DNA of 64,000 nt from Dugong dugon (GCA_030035585.1 CM057477.1:58571447-58635446), one strand, 5' to 3'. Shown: positions 1 to 11,665, numbered from the stretch's first letter. Translations and numbers: made by a program. The notes: a model not told the origin generated them from the sequence alone.

Positions 1-955
1 CAAGGCAAAATGATCACCGTGCTGGCAACCAGATATTAACGGTGTCAGCTTCTTTAGACTACTAAATTTATAACCACAGACCAAAATTGAAAACAGAAAA
101 TATATTCTAATCTGGTGCCTTCAAACAGTAATTTCACACAGAAGAATTTTTTAGGCAATCAAATCAACATAGGATCTTAAAATAGAATAAATTACTTTAA
201 AAGACAAAAACTTTTAACTATGAAAAGTCAAAATCCCATCAGAGTTTTTATGTAACTTAACATACTAATCTGGAAATTCATTCAAAACCTTATACCAATT
301 TTGGGGGAAAAACATCCTATCAGACATCAGATCTATAAAGTGATACCAAATATGGGCACAATATAAAAGCAAGTCAATGGGGTAGAATACTCTTTATCAT
401 GTTCAATACTGAAGTGTGTATATATGGTAATTTAGTATATAACAAAGGTGGCAATTTTAGTGGGGAAGTAATGGAACATTCAATAAATGATGAAGGGTCA
501 ACCATCCAATTTGTTAAGTGTAGTCATATCCCTATACCTCACATCATACAAAACTAAATTTCATATGGAATGAGGAGCTCACCATATAAAACACACTACA
601 AGAAAATACAGAGAATATTTAATAGTCTTAGAAGTGAGGACAGACACAAAACCCAGAATCCAAAAAAATAAAATATCAATAAATCTATAACATAAATATT
701 TAAAATTTCTATAGGGCACAGGTTGATCATATTGCTAAAAACCAGTACCAGATATGGAGAAAATATGTTAATCATGTGTCACAAAAGGAGAGTTAACCAT
801 TAACTGTACAATGGCTTAGCTAGAAGACAATGATACTGACTTACTATCTATAGTATACAAAGAAGTTCTACTGAGCAAAAGGATATTAACAAGTAATTCA
901 AAGAAAATTCAAATGAGCAGTAAATAAGATTAATGAGCAGCAAACAACTCAATTT
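1..955. other. AT-rich intronic DNA, nothing identified
   Basis: This is ELF1 intron sequence on the far side of the start-codon exon. I searched by eye for the next ELF1 exon (the codons following MEDEQQ) and did not find it here or anywhere in 1-4640. Confidence 0.5.
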
Positions 956-959
956 CACT

Positions 960-1290
960 AATAGCCAAGATGTTCAATTTCTTGAACATTCTTGAGTTGA
1001 GAAGATGCTCAACTTCACTAATAGCCAAGGAAATGGAAATTAAAAACTGGCCCAAAAAGGAGGGAGGAGAATTTGTGTTAATGATGGTATAGGGAAATAA
1101 CAAGCATTTATTAACAAAAACTATCAGTGGTAACAAAAACTGGCACAGCCTTTTGTAAGAATGATTTGGTACTACATTTATGCTTTTGGTAAACTCAGTA
1201 AGTCTACCTTCAGGAATCCTATAGAAATAATCACACCAATGTACAAAGATACACTACATAATACACACAGATGCAATAATGAAATGAGTA
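960..1290 (+). mobile_element. Old L1 ORF2/3' fragment
   Basis: The segment 'agatgctcaacttcactaat' followed by 'ggaaatggaaattaaaaact' matches the L1 ORF2 stretch coding for ...SLIIREMQIK. Sequence from about 1195 resembles the later 'aattcctatagaaataatc' portion. It is heavily decayed and has no usable reading frame. Confidence 0.6.
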
Positions 1291-1291
1291 A

Positions 1292-1545
1292 TACTTAGTA
1301 AATATTAGCTATGTACCATGCATGGTTCTGAAAGGTTTACATATATCAACTCATTTAATCCTCACAAAAACCCTCCAACTTAATTCCTGATATTATCATC
1401 CCTGTTTTGCAGAAGAAGAAACCAAGGCACAGAGAGGTTAAGTAATTCACCCAAGGTCACACAGGTAGCAAGCACTGCAGCCAAGGTTCAAACCCAAGCA
1501 TACTGACTCCAGTACCGGAGCTCTTAACCACTATATTTACTGACT
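1292..1545 (-). repeat. MIR SINE
   Basis: It reads as the reverse complement of MIR: 'cagaagaagaaaccaaggca', then 'cacagagaggttaagtaatt' and 'aaggtcacacaggtagcaag', ending in 'ctcttaaccactat'. It is among the better preserved MIRs in the window. Confidence 0.85.
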
Positions 1546-1667
1546 CTCAAACAAGGAAGTCATTGCAGTATTGTATGTAATAGCAAAATACTGGTAATAG
1601 CCAATTATTGATGATCATAGATGATGATCATAGATTGGGGTAAAATAAATAATGGTCCAATAAAATG

Positions 1668-1935
1668 ATACTTGTAAAGAATGTGCTTCTTAGCTCAAGT
1701 AGATACATGAGACTAAATGGGCAGCTCCTGTCCGGAGGTGAGATGAGAAGGCAGAAAGGGTCAGGAGCTGGCTGAATGGACATGGGAAATCTGGGGTGGA
1801 AAGGAGGAGTGTGCTGTCACAGTACAGGGAGAGCAAGCAGGGTCACATAACAAAGTGTGTACAAATTTTTGTATGAGAAACTAACTTGAATTATAAATTT
1901 TCACTTAAAGCACAATAAAAAAATAATAATAATAA
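1668..1935 (+). mobile_element. 5'-truncated L1, 3'UTR only
   Basis: The sequence is about 85-90% identical to 49825-50085, the 3' end of the large L1 in this window. Both share 'cttcttagctcaag.agata' and 'ccggaggtgagatgagaag' and the terminal 'cacttaaa.cacaa'. It ends in an A-rich tail with several AAT units. Confidence 0.85.
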
Positions 1936-2394
1936 TGGTTCATCTATCATATAGAAAAGTAAATGAGGGAGAACTAATACACACACACACAAATATTTAT
2001 GATGGATTAAGTAAAAATAAACAAATTACAGTAAAGGCTTACTATAATTTAATTTGTATCTTAAAAACAAACTCTGTATATGGGTTTGTATATATGTATA
2101 TTGTTCATTTGTTCAGACTTTTGTCTAAAAACATTACACATCAAATAGTAAATTCTGGCTTCTTCTAGGAAAGAAAGTATGATTAGGGAGTCAGAGAGAA
2201 GAGACTTTCAGTATTTATTTTATATATTTTTATATTAAGTGACTTCTTTTATAATTGGCATATGTATTGCTTAAGTAATTAAAAACAAATTAAACCAACC
2301 ATAAGAACGGTGTTCTACTAAAAAACTATCTGTATGAAACCAAAAGGTCAACATTTACTCTAAAGCAAACATGAGAAGATAAGGGGGCAGGGAA

Positions 2395-2575
2395 ACTAGA
2401 GTACTGGAAATGGAACACAAGAACACAAAGAAAATGTTGACACACTGTGAAAAATGTAACTAATGTCCCTGAACAATTTGTGCAGAAATTGTTAAATGGG
2501 AACCTAACTTGCTATATAAACTGTCACCAAAAACACAATACAATATTATTTAAAACAAACAAAACAAAACCAAAT
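2395..2575 (+). mobile_element. L1 3' end fragment
   Basis: The piece carries 'aatgttgacacactgtgaaa', 'actaatgtccctgaacaat' and 'ctgtcaccaaaaacacaata'. It is a diverged relative of the L1 3' termini at 26640-26755 and 52960-53085. Confidence 0.6.
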
Positions 2576-2784
2576 TAAATCAACCAATAAAAAAAAAAAA
2601 GCAAAAGGTAAAGCGACAGGTTAGACAAGATGCTAACAAGATTAACACCACTGGGTCTACCCCTCTATGAATCAGCTGTTTACTATACTCATGGCCACAG
2701 ATTAAAGAACTCTAAACCAGGCTAATTGTTCTCAAATTTAATACAGTAAGATTCTCTTGGATCACTGCAAGAGTATTCAACATC

Positions 2785-2985
2785 ATTAGCAGGAGTCCAA
2801 GGGCTTGGGTTCAAAGTTCAGCTCAATTACTGATTAGCTATATGACTTCAGGCAAGTCACTTAACCACTATCTCAATTTCCTCATTGTAACATGGGGATA
2901 ATAGTACTTACCTGATATGGTTAATATTTGTAAAGTCCTTACAACAATGGCTGCACAAAACTAATACAAACTTGTTTTGCTAAAT
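2785..2985 (+). repeat. MIR SINE
   Basis: The MIR core is clear: 'gggcttgggttcaaagttca' (B-box region), 'caggcaagtcacttaaccac', 'tcaatttcctcattgtaaca' and 'ggataatagtacttacctg'. Confidence 0.85.
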
Positions 2986-2989
2986 AAAA

Positions 2990-4080
2990 ATAAGTAATTA
3001 AGAAAATACACACACCCATTTTGATGCTCAACTAAAAACATCATCTCTTTATCCAGACATAATTTACCTTTCTGAGCAAGACAGACTAAGTGCATCAGAT
3101 ATGGTAAAGAATAAGTATTGTTTTGTGAAGTCTTTTTTTTTTTTTAAGGCTATGTAGACACATGTATATATACCGAACCACAATGTAAAACGTACTACTT
3201 ATGGACAAAAGAGTGCAAAGCCACTGCACTAAGGTGTACCAGTGAGTGGCTTAGAGCTCTGTCCCGTCTGCTGCCACATCCCGCGGTCAAGCCTCATCAC
3301 ATCAAGCCTGTAATCTACACAGAATCTTTCATCTAAGAGGGCTGCACAGTCAACATGCTGTCTGTTTTCAAACCTTAACATATACATAAACATCCTGTTC
3401 TATAAGAAATTTAATACCCTTCCTCCCCCTAAAGTATCTTTTCTATCATTTCTAGATTAAACCCAGATATCTATTAACATATTTTTAAATTGGGACTAAG
3501 TAGTCTTCTCCCTCAAATTTTTTTCCTCCCTGGCCAAGGCTCATTTTGATTTTAAGGCACCTTAATCCAAATTCTCACCTTTTGTAGGTTTATTTATATG
3601 CTTTTTATTCTGTCACTTCAATGTTAGCACAATACAAACAGCTAAGAAATTATAATGCCCTAGCAAAAGGAGAAATCAATTTTCACTGTTCGTGTGAACT
3701 ATGTTTTTGGAATAAGAGCATGATATGTATTGGTTAGCCTATTTGAATTAGGTTATTTGAGATTAGGCTTATTTCAATATACAGATCAACCTTATTAAAA
3801 ATACTTTAAAGCTACTGGTCTACAAAATATTTTTCCCAGTAAACTGAGTCCTCCAACTCTTCCATAACATATCTTACGCTCCTCACATACCATGTCTAAA
3901 ATGAAGTAAATACTTTTCTTCTTTTAAATGAACTCAGAAAATAGAAATCCCAAGAAACCCTGGCCAAAAAAAAAGGACTAGAATTCATCTTAGATCCTTT
4001 ACTCAATATTTCCTGGATTTTTTTTCAAATTACATGCTGGAAAGAGTAACTTGGACATCTTGGAAAAATTCAATGAAAAG
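2990..4080. other. Intronic DNA, no recognised element
   Basis: The stretch is AT-rich and single-copy by eye, with a T13 run near 3131. The part around 3190-3330 is less AT-rich. No exon signals joined to an ELF1 frame were found. Confidence 0.4.
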
Positions 4081-4084
4081 AGCC

Positions 4085-4190
4085 GATTAGGAAATCATTC
4101 AGTTTAATCCCCTTATTTTACAGATGATGAAATCTAGATTTAGAGAAGTGGAGTAACTTCCTCAGAGTCACATGGTTTGGCCTGAAATGA
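4085..4190 (-). repeat. MIR fragment
   Basis: 'ttattttacagatgatgaaa' and 'ctcagagtcacatgg' fit the reverse complement of the MIR 3' half. The flanks are too decayed to extend it. Confidence 0.5.
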
Positions 4191-4640
4191 TGTATGATTG
4201 TGGGATTGCCCACAATTATAAATGTTAATTAATCACACATATTGAAACTGTATAACACTATAAAGTTGCAAGCATTACAATCACCAGTTCTATACTACAA
4301 AATACTATTTATATGTCCTGTTGGTGTGCCTCTAGAACTTACACTTTTCAAAGTATTTTGAAATAATTACTTAACGCATTTGCTGTTTAGTTTCATTTTA
4401 CATAAAAATAAGCTAAACCCCAAAAGTATTACTTCCTTGTTACCACACCACAGCAAAGCAATTTATGACTTAATTGGTACTTAAAACATTAGAGCACATC
4501 ATCTCCAAATTTTTAATTTAGAAATTTTTACTTTAATAAAAGTTTCTTTTATTGTCTTTGGAAGTAAATGATCTTCTGATACAAGTGGAAAAATCATAAA
4601 AATAAACGTATTAAAATCCAACATTCTCTGGGTCTCATAC

Positions 4641-4712
4641 CTGTTGTTCATCCTCCATGACGTTACTAGCAAATTCAAATACTAGGTCGTTCTGTTGGAC
4701 AACAGCAGCCAT
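4641..4712 (-). CDS. ELF1: ELF1 N-terminal coding exon segment (first 24 codons)
   Basis: Reading the minus strand from the ATG at 4712-4710 gives 24 codons beginning MAAVVQQNDLVFEF and ending in MEDEQQ, which I recognise as the amino terminus of ELF1 (E74-like factor 1). ELF1 is a nuclear ETS-domain transcription factor active in lymphoid and many other cells. The ETS domain and the rest of the protein lie on exons beyond the left edge of the window. The segment ends at a consensus donor (CAG|GTATGA, intron starting at 4640) exactly after codon 24, so the intron is phase 0. The start has A at -3 and G at +4, a strong Kozak context. From memory human ELF1 has Arg where codon 23 here (CAA) gives Gln; a CGA to CAA change at a CpG would explain it. 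The match to the family start is near exact, so identity is secure, though only 72 nt of coding sequence are present. Confidence 0.93.
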
Positions 4713-4722
4713 AATAAAGCAT
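4675..4722 (-). promoter_or_regulatory. Upstream ORF overlapping the ELF1 start codon
   Basis: An ATG at 4722-4720, ten nucleotides before the main ATG, opens a +1 frame of 15 codons ending in TGA at 4677-4675, inside the ELF1 coding region. It has G at -3, a moderate context. Ribosomes using it would pass the true start, so it is expected to lower ELF1 translation. Its use is inferred. Confidence 0.55.
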
Positions 4723-4727
4723 TCCCC

Positions 4728-4739
4728 TTAGATCCACAT
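4728..4739 (-). promoter_or_regulatory. Upstream minimal ORF (3 codons) in the ELF1 5'UTR
   Basis: The minus strand reads ATG TGG ATC TAA starting 27 nt before the main ATG. The frame is complete and non-overlapping. Its function is not shown by the sequence; such minimal ORFs can tune reinitiation. Confidence 0.6.
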
Positions 4740-4930
4740 AAGAAAGATTCCAATCAGGTTCAAGTATCAGGCAGCAGAGTCCAGTGACTAGTTTGGGTAA
4801 AAAACCCAGAGCTCAGTCTGTCAAGTTACTGTATACCCAGGTTTTCTTTAGGGAAGGTGCTTCAAATATTCTTGCTTCACTGATACTGTATTCAAACTGA
4901 GGCAATTTTTCTTCTCTCGAACTTCTTGGC

Positions 4931-6045
4931 CTGAAAAACAAAAGCTTAAGTGAAAAAGCAATCATAACCATCTAATATATAACAACCAATATAGAAGGCA
5001 GTGTCTCCAAAGTATTCTTTTATTGTTATTTTTAAATAAAATCAACATGAGTTGATTAGTACACAGACCTTTTTAAGTTAGTCTTTGAAGATTTCATCCC
5101 TGCTAAGATTAAAGCACCTTTCATTAGTGAAAATGAAATCTTCCCTACACTCCTCCAGCTATACTACAGTTAAAGTAATGAATATTAAAAAAGATCTAGC
5201 AATATTAGTACTTTTTACAGTTGAAATAGAGGATACATACACAATGTCCTTCTTCCCTCTAACCGGGGAAACTACCTACAAAGGAACTGCTACACCATGA
5301 GTAATTTCATAATGTATAATTTTAGTCCTTAATAGAAACATTCAGACAACACTTTTGTTAGGTCTAACACATGAAAGGATTTCAAATCTATTTAAAGGTC
5401 TAATACATTTAAGGTTTAATAATGTATTATTTCAGCAGCTTTTTAAAATAAGCGGAAAATAAAAGCCTACTCTTTCTGTTCTCTAAAAAGGCTTCTGGTA
5501 AGTAGAAGTCTCCTTTTTTAATGCACTGAAATGTATCCTTATCTCTAGCACAGGCTTGCAAGCAACAGGAAGGAAACAGCACTTGATCACGTCATGGCAA
5601 ATTAGAACATGCAAAGAACTGCACTTTACAATAGCAGAAAAACAGAAACGCAACTTAAGAGTGAAAATTTCACAGTGGAGGGAGACATACTTTTAAAATG
5701 TCTGCCAAAGATGTTTGTTTATTTAAAAAAAAAAAAAAAAAGGAGTTACTACTAACAAAAATGAAAGGAAAAAACTGAACTTAAGAGTTTATCACAATTT
5801 TATTAAAAATCACATCATACTGTCATGGTCATTACTGGGACATGAAAAGACAGGTATAAAAATAATCACAATAAATAACATTTTGTTCTTAGAAATAGCA
5901 TTTATAATTTTCATAAAAATATTTCAAAAGACAGTTTATTCCAAGGGACGGATGGGCCATTGATTTCCTAATAATTTTAAAAGAAACAATTCCAGGAATG
6001 CAGCTTATCTGGTGAATCAGTTGTCCTCAAAACTTAAATCCAGCT
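4931..6045. other. ELF1 upstream intron, no recognised element
   Basis: AT-rich single-copy DNA with an A17 run near 5725. Open frames here are short, AT-biased and unsupported. Confidence 0.4.
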
Positions 6046-6056
6046 AGTATGTGCTA

Positions 6057-6270
6057 AGGACCCCTGGTGGCACAAGGGTTAAAGCGCTCAGTTGCTAACC
6101 AAAAGGTGGGCCATTTGAACCCACCAGCCGCTCCTCAGGAGAAAGATGTGGCAGTCTGCTTCCATAAAGATTACAGCCTTGGAAACCCTTTGCGGCAGTT
6201 GTACCCAGTCCTATAGGGTTGCTGTGAGTTAGAACTGACTCGACGGTAGTGGGTTTTGTTTTGTGTTTGG
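6057..6270 (+). repeat. AfroSINE, type B, full length
   Basis: It has an A-box-like 'tggcacaagggttaaagcgc', a B-box-like 'catttgaaccc', the middle segment to 'ataaagattacagcc', and the tail 'gaactgactcgacggtagtg'. A perfect 11-bp TSD, agtatgtgcta, flanks it at 6046-6056 and 6271-6281. Confidence 0.93.
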
Positions 6271-6659
6271 AGTATGTGCTACTGAAATCACATACTCAAT
6301 TTCTTAATTTCAGTAAAGCCAATTCTCTAAATATATTCTGGGCTCTAGGGGGGTCATCTTGGCTAGCTGATTTCCTTAACTGGGAATCCAAATACAATGA
6401 GAGATAAAAAATCAATTTAGCCAATATTTCTACTCACAAAACTAGATTCTAACTCGTAGTTTCCCAAACCCTTCCACTTCATTCCCTTAATAGTGAGTTC
6501 ATGAAAACAAATCACAACTCCAACATTGGGAAATTATTTTTAACTCACTCAGGTAGTTTTTGAGCAGTGTATCAGATCTAGAAGGAAAAAAAGTGCTCTG
6601 ACCTAAACTGATTGTAGACAGATATATAAACATATACATTTGGCCATGAGTCAAATGTC

Positions 6660-6965
6660 CCCTAACTAATTACTCAACCCAATTCCTCCGTATCAGGCCT
6701 ATCTTCATGTAATAGTCCTCTACAAAAAGTACATTCATTCTTGCCTCCTTTCTCAAATTCTATTATTCCCCATGCCTGGAATATCCCTCCCACTTCTCAG
6801 CAGCCACTGGTATCTTTTCTATTCATCAGTGCTCAACTCAAATCCCATTTCTTTCATAAACTCTCCCAAATCTCTACGCCTCAACCCACAGGGATCACTC
6901 CCTTCAGAAATACAACACTTACTACTTGCACCACCAATTTAACACTAATTGTACATGTCTCAATT
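6660..6965 (+). repeat. L2 LINE 3' fragment
   Basis: 'ccccatgcctggaatatccc' followed by 'agtgctcaactcaaatccca' is the conserved L2 track 'tgcctggaa...ctcagctcaaatgtcacctc'. The ORF-like stretch at 6741-6968 is this repeat. Confidence 0.7.
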
Positions 6966-6969
6966 TGAA

Positions 6970-8055
6970 AATTGTGTACCCTAATTCAAGTGAACAAATG
7001 CTTGAATGCCTATAATTTGCAAGGCTATGTGCCAGGTACCAAGATAATTAGAGCAAAACTTCTTCTGGTGAAGTAACCATTGTCTAAAAGATACTGTTTT
7101 AAATATTTGTCTTTAAATATTTAGGCTATTTTTACAAATAATCTTTATAAAATTAAACATGATTATAGTCCCGTTATCCAAAATTTGAAATTTCAAACCA
7201 CAGTTAAGAAAGTATAACCAGAAACAAGGGATGTTTCCTGGTAGAGAAGCTTCTCTGTAAAAGGTGAGGTTCCAAACGGCTGTTCAAAAACGCATCTGTT
7301 CATGAATACAAAGCAACACTGCCCCAATATCTAATGTGAACAAATGTACGTAAAGTTCCACTTTCTTCTCCATTGCAATCACATATCTTTTCTTACTAGC
7401 ACTTTCAACACTGCTGTTTGTGTTTAAACAATGGTTTTTCAGAAATCTCAAAAATAAGGACAAGCAATGGTTATAAACCAGAACTGAAATGACTATCCAT
7501 GATCACTAAGCCATTTGTTGGGGTAGAGAGAGACACTTTTGCTCTGGCATGTAACTTTTGTGCATTTCTATATAGAAGTTCATAAACTGACAATGTGTAA
7601 GTAAAGCTTTATATTATTTTACTGGCTGAATAGGGCCTCTGATCTCCGTCTTCTTTCTTCTGCCCTTCCTCTTCCTTGTGTAGTAATACACCCTATGGCA
7701 CCAAGGTTGTTACTGGGAATACATTTTCTGATTCCTGATCCAGAGGTATCACCTATACTTATTAGAGATATTTAAATAACAGAGCCTGGGTATATTAGAA
7801 CTTTTTCAGTAATAGAAGAGACTGAAAATCTAGATCAATAATTCAGTTTTTCATATGTGAGAATTCAGTCCCTGTGCTCAAAGTCTTATAATCTGAAAGC
7901 ATAACAGAACTAAGGCTAAAATTCTCATCTCCTCAATCAGGACTCTGCCCATGACTACAACATACAGCATTGCCTCTAAATCTACCCAAATTCTTGATAC
8001 TAATCAATAGTTTAGAACATGGATTTTTAAGTAAATGCACATATCAAATTTAAAA
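6970..8055. other. Intronic DNA, no recognised element
   Basis: No repeat family, splice-joined frame or RNA gene was recognised in this AT-rich stretch. Confidence 0.4.
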
Positions 8056-8059
8056 ACAA

Positions 8060-8172
8060 TTTTTATCTCTAGTTCTATTCCTGAGCTCCAAATCCAATCC
8101 ACATCAGTGCTCCTTCCAAGTCAATGTGTCTAAAACATGCTCAAAACTGAACTCATCATCTTATCCCTCAAA
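8060..8172 (+). repeat. L2 LINE fragment
   Basis: 'ctgagctccaaatccaatcc' and 'catgctcaaaactgaactca' correspond to the L2 segment that reads ...tccaaaactgaactc.... It is short and decayed. Confidence 0.55.
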
Positions 8173-8634
8173 TTTGCCTTAGTATGGAAAAATATGGGTA
8201 ATTGGAATAAGGAAAAAAAAGGGTCTCTGCTTTACCCTACCATACCATAAGGTCTTTAGTAAATTTAAAACTTGTTTAATTTTACAAATCATTAGTTATA
8301 TTCTATTCAGGAACACTCCGCTGTATTAGTAGCTTTGAATATATGTCATTTTCAAAGTGTCACTTAGTCTTTATAAAATGCCAAGGAAAAAATAAGTGAA
8401 AACTGTTCATTCTCCACGTTGACAGAATTAGTCAACTTACTTGCACAGTTTTAAGAAATCATCCAGTTAGGCTTCACCAAATAATAAAAACTCCTCAGAC
8501 TGGCTCATGTCTTTCAACTGGGTCAGGCTCAAATTCTTATTCTTCAAGGAGATATACAAACAGAAATACTTCAAAAAAAAGGTTCCTTAGCCTCTTATCA
8601 CCAAAAGTTTAAATTAAAGATAAAATAGTAAAGC

Positions 8635-8885
8635 AAAGGTTAAGAACACAGGCCAGACCACTTGGCTTCAAATCTTCTGCAGTATGACCTTGGACACATT
8701 ACATACCGAACATCTCAGTTTACCCTTTCCTGTAACATAGGTATAAAATTCAGTTTCCTCTTCTATAAAATGGATATAATAAATAGTACCCAAAATCTAG
8801 AGTTGTTGTGAAGATTAAATGCAGAATGAATGTGCAGAATGTGTGGCACATAAATTGTACTCAGTAAACATTTAGCTTCATTACA
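8635..8885 (+). repeat. MIR SINE
   Basis: It runs from 'ggttaagaacacaggccaga' through 'cagtttcctcttctataaaa' and 'gttgttgtgaagattaaatg' to 'tactcagtaaacatttagct', which covers almost the whole MIR consensus. Confidence 0.88.
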
Positions 8886-8889
8886 GCTG

Positions 8890-9366
8890 TAAGTATAGTG
8901 AAAGAGATATGTAATAGATGCATACCAGGTAACTAATTATTCCATAATGCTCATCTCTGTACTCCTGGGAGTCTCCTTTTCCACAGCTGTTTCCTATACT
9001 CCAACAAAGAACAGCAGTCCATTATCAACAGAAGTATAATTTTATCCCAGTGCCTAAAAAGTTGGCACCTTTTTGATAAATCTAGTTGATTCAAGTGAAA
9101 AGCCCTCACTCTGCCTGGCAAGCTTCCCTTAGCACAGAGTTCCATTATGTCCTTGTCCCAAACAAAATGACTTTACCAACTGTGAAACACAAAACCCTCA
9201 GTCACATTAGTAGCTACTACAACCACCTCAAGTGGTTAATTTCTGTTTAATTTATTATAAAAGATTTTAGGTATTATAAAAACATATGCTAGTCAAAATT
9301 GGTTTTTAACACTTCTCACACTTACTTTCTTAATCCCTGATCAAATGCAAATTTAAGATTCCTTCA
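8890..9366. other. Intronic DNA, no recognised element
   Basis: Single-copy by eye. The minus-strand open frame at 8951-9145 has no recognisable product. Confidence 0.35.
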
Positions 9367-9375
9367 CAGGGTTTT

Positions 9376-9541
9376 GAAGCCCAAGTGGCACAGTGATTAA
9401 GAGCTCAGCTGCTAACCAAAAGGTCCGCGGTTCAAATCTACCAGCTGCTCCTTGGAAACCCTATGGAGCAGTTCTACTCTGTCCCATAGGGTCACTATGA
9501 GTCCGAATCAACTTTATGGCAATGAGTTTGGTTTGGTTCAT
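9376..9541 (+). repeat. AfroSINE, type A
   Basis: The head is 'gcccaagtggcacagtgatt', then 'gctgctaaccaaaaggtccg', and the tail is 'tccgaatcaactttatggca'. An 8-bp TSD, agggtttt, lies at 9368-9375 and 9542-9549. Confidence 0.92.
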
Positions 9542-9549
9542 AGGGTTTT

Positions 9550-10150
9550 AGACACAACGAGGATATGAAAAACCACTGATTCAGAATGGTACTAAAAAAA
9601 ATATTTTTTCACTGCTCCCCTTTGTAAGTCACTGGGGAGGACCAACTCACTATACTGAAAATAGGTAAATAAATAAACTAACCAAACAAACAAAAAGGCT
9701 TGGGATTAGACAATCTAGCCCACAGAAAGTAAAATATACCATCTTAGAGCAGTAAGGTACCTGAATACACACTCTAGCCTTAATAATGTATTCAGACAGT
9801 ATTTGTGGTTGTGTCTATGCATGTTTGTAGAGTAGGGATATCCAAAGAATTGGAATTCTGTAGTAACCTGAGATGCCAAATATCTGCACAGAAAGTATTT
9901 TTACATGAAGTAGTAACCTAATAAAGGGCCCTTTTCAACATATAGACATATCCATCATAAGAAAAGAAAATAGATTTGGAAAAACCATTCCATTTAAAGA
10001 AACACAAGAGAAATGAAAGAAAACAGAACAAGGAAAGTGAGAAAAAAGAAGAGATGCTATAAAAATTAGAAAGAGAAGAAAGCAATAAACTTATAAATTG
10101 TACTGACTGGAATTCTTATATATTAGAGCATATTTTGGCTTTTTTATTTG
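9550..10150. other. Intronic DNA with a purine-rich tract
   Basis: Positions 9955-10085 are strongly A/G-biased on the plus strand (a pyrimidine tract in the sense direction of ELF1). No repeat family is recognised. Confidence 0.4.
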
Positions 10151-10164
10151 ATTTCTAATACGAC

Positions 10165-10556
10165 TGTGTTGTTGTTAGGTGTCATCCAGTCAGTTCCAAC
10201 TCATAGCAACCCTATATACAACAGAACGAAACACTGCCCAATCCTGCGACATCCTCACAATCATTAGTATGTTTGAGCCCATTGTTGCAGCCACTGGATC
10301 AGTCCATCTCACTGAAGGTCTTCTTTTTTTTTCGCTGACCCTCTACTTTACCAAGCACAATGTCCTTCTCTAGGGATTGGTCCCTCCTGATAACATGTCC
10401 AAAGTACATGGGACGAAGTCTCGCCATCCTCCCTTCAAAGGGGCACTCTGACTGTACTTCTTCCAAGACAGCTTTGTTCGTTCTTCTGGCAGTTCATGGT
10501 ACATTCAGTATTCTTCGCCAACACCGTAACTCAAAGGCACCAATTCCTCTTCAGTC
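10165..10556 (-). mobile_element. RTE (Bov-B-like) LINE, 5'-truncated 3' end
   Basis: Read on the minus strand it encodes a decayed RTE ORF2 carboxyl end (residues resembling MARLRPMYFGHVIRRDQSL then EKDIVLGKVEGQ), followed by the terminal 'gagttggaactgactggatg' and an (AAC)n-type tail. A 12-bp TSD (11/12), ttctaatacgac / ttctaatatgac, is at 10153-10164 and 10557-10568. Its terminus is the same sequence that ends the AfroSINEs, consistent with RTE supplying the SINE retrotransposition machinery. Confidence 0.85.
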
Positions 10557-10568
10557 TTCTAATATGAC

Positions 10569-11143
10569 AGGGTGTTCTATATGAGCTCTCAGCAGAAATG
10601 AAAATAATAAGTCAATGCTATCTGTATAACCTTCTGAGGTCTATCTAAAGTTTGGAATCACACGATTTTTGAGCTGCAAAAGATCTAGGGATTACCTAGA
10701 AAACCTACTCATCGAAAAGATGAAGAATTTGGCCCTAGAACCATCTGGCTTGCCTAAAACCACAGAGTCAGAGTTAAAGACAGCAACTTTGATTCCCAGC
10801 CCAATTCTCTATTCATGCTCCTATATCTACATTAACAGAACTTCATTTAGTATTTTTCTTTAACAGAATATCTGGAAAAATTAAAAATCCCATACATGAA
10901 TATCTGTAGTAAGGTCCCTTACCATCCTCCAGCACAATTGTTAATCAAAATGCTTTTATACACTATTCCATGTTACTATTTCAACCTCTTTATATTTAGT
11001 AAATCATTTTCAGCTATATTTTTATTTGGAGTAACTGAGGCAGAGGGTTGAATGACAACTCAATGTCTCAAGTAAATCAGCTATAGGATTGGGTTTGTAG
11101 ATTTCTCTACTACAGCTTTAAATCTGAAAGTCTTATTACAACA
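10569..11143. other. Intronic DNA, no recognised element
   Basis: Nothing recognised; the open frame at 10669-10863 shows no family resemblance. Confidence 0.35.
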
Positions 11144-11665
11144 TGTTATGGATTGAATTGTGTCTCCAAAAATATGTGTATCAATTTGACTAGGCCATGA
11201 TTCCCAGTATTGTGTGACTGTCCACTATTTTGTCATCTGATGTGATTTTCCTATGTGTTGTAAATCCTACCTCTATGATGTTAATGAGATAGGATTCAAG
11301 GTAGTTATGTTAATGAGGCAGCATTCAATCTACAAGATTGACTGTGTTTTAAGCCAATCTGTTTTGAGATACAAAAGAGAGAAGCGTGCAGAGAGACATG
11401 AGGACCTCAGACCATGAAGAAACAAGAGTCAGGAGAACTGCATGTCATTTGGGCCCAGGGTCCCTGCGCTGAGAAGCCCCTAGACTGGGGAAGACTGATG
11501 ACAAGGACCTTCCCCCAGAGATAACAGAGAGAGAAAGCCTTCCCCTGGAGCCGGCACCCTGAATTCAGACTTCTAATCACCTAGACTGTGAAAGAATAAA
11601 TTTCTCTTTGTTAAAACCATCCACTTGTGACAGTTCTGTTATAGCAGCACTAGATGACTAAGACA
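11144..11665 (+). mobile_element. Solo MaLR-like LTR (ERVL-MaLR group)
   Basis: It starts TGTTATGGATTGAATTGTGT and ends AGCACTAGATGACTAAGACA, the TG...CA ends and terminal motifs of MaLR LTRs of the MST/MLT type. The 'gaataaatttctctttgtt' near the 3' end fits a polyadenylation region. The copy at 59229-59761 in the opposite orientation has the same two termini. No internal retroviral genes flank it. Confidence 0.85.

Larger units (their letters stand above)
4641..4930 (-). other. ELF1: ELF1 exon containing 5'UTR and start codon
   Basis: The exon runs from the acceptor at 4930/4931 (minus strand reads tgtttttcag|gccaagaagt, with a T-rich tract before it) to the donor at 4641/4640. It is 290 nt long: 218 nt of 5'UTR and 72 nt of CDS. 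Because an acceptor precedes the UTR, at least one untranslated exon must lie further right on the minus strand. The UTR contains two upstream ATGs close to the main start (see 4728-4739 and 4675-4722). Confidence 0.88.

Noticed and set aside
1-4640. Search for the next ELF1 coding exon
   Set aside because: No stretch encoding the residues that follow MEDEQQ was found; the exon must lie outside the window.
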